From Dipetalonema caudispina (Eukaryota > Nematoda > Chromadorea > Rhabditida > Onchocercidae): a DNA stretch of 64,000 nucleotides. The notes beneath the pieces were generated by a model, which did not search any database, was not told the DNA's origin, and saw nothing but the letters and a program-made list of their open reading frames with translations. A program made the position numbers and the translations under genes. Below, one piece after another: positions 61,761 to 64,000 of the stretch; the first letter of the stretch is position 1, and each line of letters begins with the position of its first letter. Location of the stretch: positions 62,001-126,000 of the forward strand of contig JABVXV010000004.1 in NCBI GenBank assembly GCA_013365325.1, in the 5' to 3' direction.

Positions 61761-64000
61761 ATGATATCTATTATTCAAGTAGCTATTATTGCTTTCATAT
61801 TACCCAATTTCATTTTTAGCACAAATTATGGTAACAGTATTATTGGTAAGATATTACATTTGATTACTGTTGCATATTTAAATACTATTCGCCTTATTGC
61901 TTTCCTCTCCGCCCCTTTCCTTTTCTCCTCTGATATTTTGGAACTGAATTTTGATCAGATTTTGGCAATGAAACCTAAAAATCAGGTATTTTCTGATGGA
62001 CAGGTAGAGAGAAAAAAAGAGAAGACAAGAAGATGAAGAGAAAAATAGAGTGAATTACTTATACGAGCAGATGGCCTTCTGGACGTTATTTTTATTATTA
62101 TCATTGTTATTATTACGATTTTGGTAGTTCGTTGAAAGATTAAAGATGGAAATTTTCCTATTGCTTTTCATTTCCATTCAGAACACATTCTAAACGACAA
62201 TCAAATTACAAGTAGAAAGTTTGTTTTGGAAAATATCTGCAAAATTGGGTAGAGTTAACAACTTATCTTTGAGGAAATCAATTTAAGAAATCATATCAAA
62301 GAAATGTATTGTATCAAAACATGGAACAAAAAACATAATTAATTCATTGATTGCCAAATACATTCACTATAAAATGTGCTCACACAAGCAACTAATCGAT
62401 CTCATTAACATCCTTGCAGTTATTGCTATCATTATCAGCTGATAATTATGCATTTAACTAATTTCCTATGAATTCACAAATAACTATTATAGGTAGTCCA
62501 GAAGTACATTGCATGGAGGATCGGATGAAGTTGACGTTTCGCACAGAAAAACCATTCAGAGGTCGTATATTTGTGAAGGGTATGGTTGATAAAGATCAAT
62601 GTGTGAATTCCTTTCTTGGAAATGGAAAGTTGGAAGTTCAATATGAGATGATTAATGGACAATGCAATATGCGACGCTTCAGGAAGGTTAGCCAATAGTA
62701 ATGATGCATTTTAGGTTTGATAGGTTTCTTTGTCTTTATTACCATACCTGAAATTTCCCTCTGTCCTGATGAGGTATACAAATTACATTCTGATAATTAT
62801 AATATCTGTAAATATCTTCAAACACAAAATATCCTGTTTCTGTGAAAGCCTATCAACAATTTTTGTCAGAGGACCATTATCATTGTCGCAATATATGAAA
62901 TAATGTCATAATGTAATGAAATAATGTAATGACTTTTGGAATGACTTCCTTTGGTGATTTCGACTACTGTCTTGTAGTAATCTTTGAAATAACTCAACAT
63001 AATCCATTCCCTTACGACAACCAGGAAAATGATCGCTGAGCTTTACCGAAAATATCAAATAGAAAATTTTGGAATTGGAACGTTTATATGTAAAATTTGA
63101 CTTCTCGTCAAATTATGCTCCAATGTCAACAGTTAACTTGAAACATTTGTTTCTTGATAATAGTAAGCATTTGAAGCAATTTTCGATCTTAAATCATTTC
63201 GGTTTTATTAAGCAATCGGTGCCTTGAACTTTAAGCTGAACTTTTAATATTTTATTTATCTTTAACTTACTGTAAATTAATCCAACATTTTATTAAAGAA
63301 ATTTTTGTTATAGATTGGTCCTGAATTAAAAGGTATCGAGCAATCTACCACTATAATTGTTTCCTTTCACAATATTTTCATCACAAAGATTGACCGTGCA
63401 TTTCGATGTACTTGTTTTTACACAGAAGCTGATCAAATGGTTACTACTCAATTTGACGTCAGGTGTCAATCACCCAATATTATAAGTTTAAAAGATGATT
63501 ATAGCTTGTTTAACAGCTTATTGTAAAATTTGACGGATGAGATTGTTCCATAATTAGTTGGAAGGGAGAGATTATTAGCAAAATCATCTCACTAATGAAA
63601 AGAATAAATCAAGTACCCAATTAAGCATGATTCCAACAACGGATTTGATTAGTACTGCTCGAATGCCACTTTGTACCTATACTGTTCGGCGAGATTCTGT
63701 AGCCGGAAAAGCTGTCTTATTTGCAACCGTTGGCGAACCTGTTATCCACGTCTGGCAATGCGAAAGCGGTAATGTTTCAATCGGGCTTCAGCAAATTGCG
63801 CAAAGAAGAATGGAATGATAAATGGATCAATTAAAGTGATTACTCAGTGTGGCGATTATTTTAGATATGATTTCCATACTGGTGCATAGCTGTTTTGTGG
63901 ATGATGGCAATGGATATGAAAAAAAGCCTCTTATCGACGAGCATGGGTTTGTATTTTTGTTGTGATTGAGAAAGGATGACATAAATATCATATAGAAATT
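61761..64000 (+). CDS. Cuticlin-type ZP-domain protein, 5' part (runs off the window)
   Basis: Five exons are visible: 61761-61845, 62493-62686, 63314-63462, 63626-63768 and 63865-63946, the last ending at a GT donor, so the gene continues beyond the edge. The signal peptide is MISIIQVAIIAFILPNFIFS. The ZP domain starts at once: GSPEVHCMEDRMKLTFRTEK, PFRGRIFVKGMVDKDQC, then FRCTCFYTEADQMVTTQFDV. It goes on with MPLCTYTVRRD, VGEPVIHVWQC and ILVHSCFVDDGNGYEKKPLI, all cuticlin-type ZP signatures. Such proteins are secreted by the hypodermis, cleaved near the membrane and polymerised into cuticle layers such as the alae. The furin site and membrane anchor would lie outside the window. Which cuticlin-like paralogue this is cannot be told from the N-terminal part. 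Confidence 0.88.

Overview
This window is nuclear DNA of a nematode, most likely a filarial parasite. It is AT-rich, its genes are broken by many 100-600 bp introns that mostly end in TTTCAG-like acceptors, and several start codons lie a few bases after such an acceptor, as expected for spliced-leader trans-splicing. The gene content agrees: two aspin (pepsin-inhibitor-3) family genes and a ZP-domain cuticlin-type gene sit beside conserved animal housekeeping genes. The filarial assignment is an inference from gene families. I rebuilt exons by hand from reading frame, GT/AG sites, phase and recalled family alignments.

Layout. At 0.5 kb there is a possible terminal exon of an unknown minus-strand gene. 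A plus-strand gene at 3.5-6.5 kb encodes a Tyr/Pro-rich protein with four membrane segments (MARVEL-like). At 7.6-11.2 kb (+) lies a CCDC102-type coiled-coil gene with nine exons in consistent phase. Its 3' end faces cytosolic isoleucyl-tRNA synthetase (12.5-19.7 kb, -, 20 exons, 1077 aa). Upstream on the same strand is a WDR47/nemitin orthologue (20.8-26.6 kb, -, 17 exons, about 1019 aa). A 5-kb gene-poor stretch follows. Then come the last exons of an unidentified Lys/Glu-rich protein (31.8-33.6 kb, -) and a puzzling region with a perfect 67-bp direct duplication (34.3-34.7 kb).

The NAT10/Kre33 RNA cytidine acetyltransferase (35.15-41.58 kb, +, 23 exons, 1044 aa) starts divergently from that region. 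It converges on a small mitochondrial Tim13 chaperone gene (42.2-43.1 kb, -). Upstream on the minus strand are an intronless reading frame with one internal TAG (43.7-44.2 kb) and a FUS/EWS/TAF15-family RNA-binding protein gene (44.9-50.2 kb and probably further, -). After a long gene-poor stretch (50.2-56.5 kb) come two tandem single-domain aspin-like secreted protein genes (56.6-57.8 and 59.1-59.9 kb, +). The 5' part of a secreted ZP-domain gene (61.8 kb to the edge, +) closes the window.

Function. The conserved genes cover translation (IleRS), rRNA/tRNA acetylation (NAT10), RNA processing (FUS-like), mitochondrial import (Tim13), microtubule/neuronal biology (WDR47) and a coiled-coil protein (CCDC102). 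The right end holds nematode-specific secreted and surface functions: protease inhibitor-like proteins and cuticle. I found no tRNA, rRNA, CRISPR array or recognisable transposon. No clear new multi-gene system is visible. The most unexplained items are the 67-bp duplication with its matching reading phases, the TAG-interrupted ORF with a 15-nt GT...AG segment, and the aspin pair.
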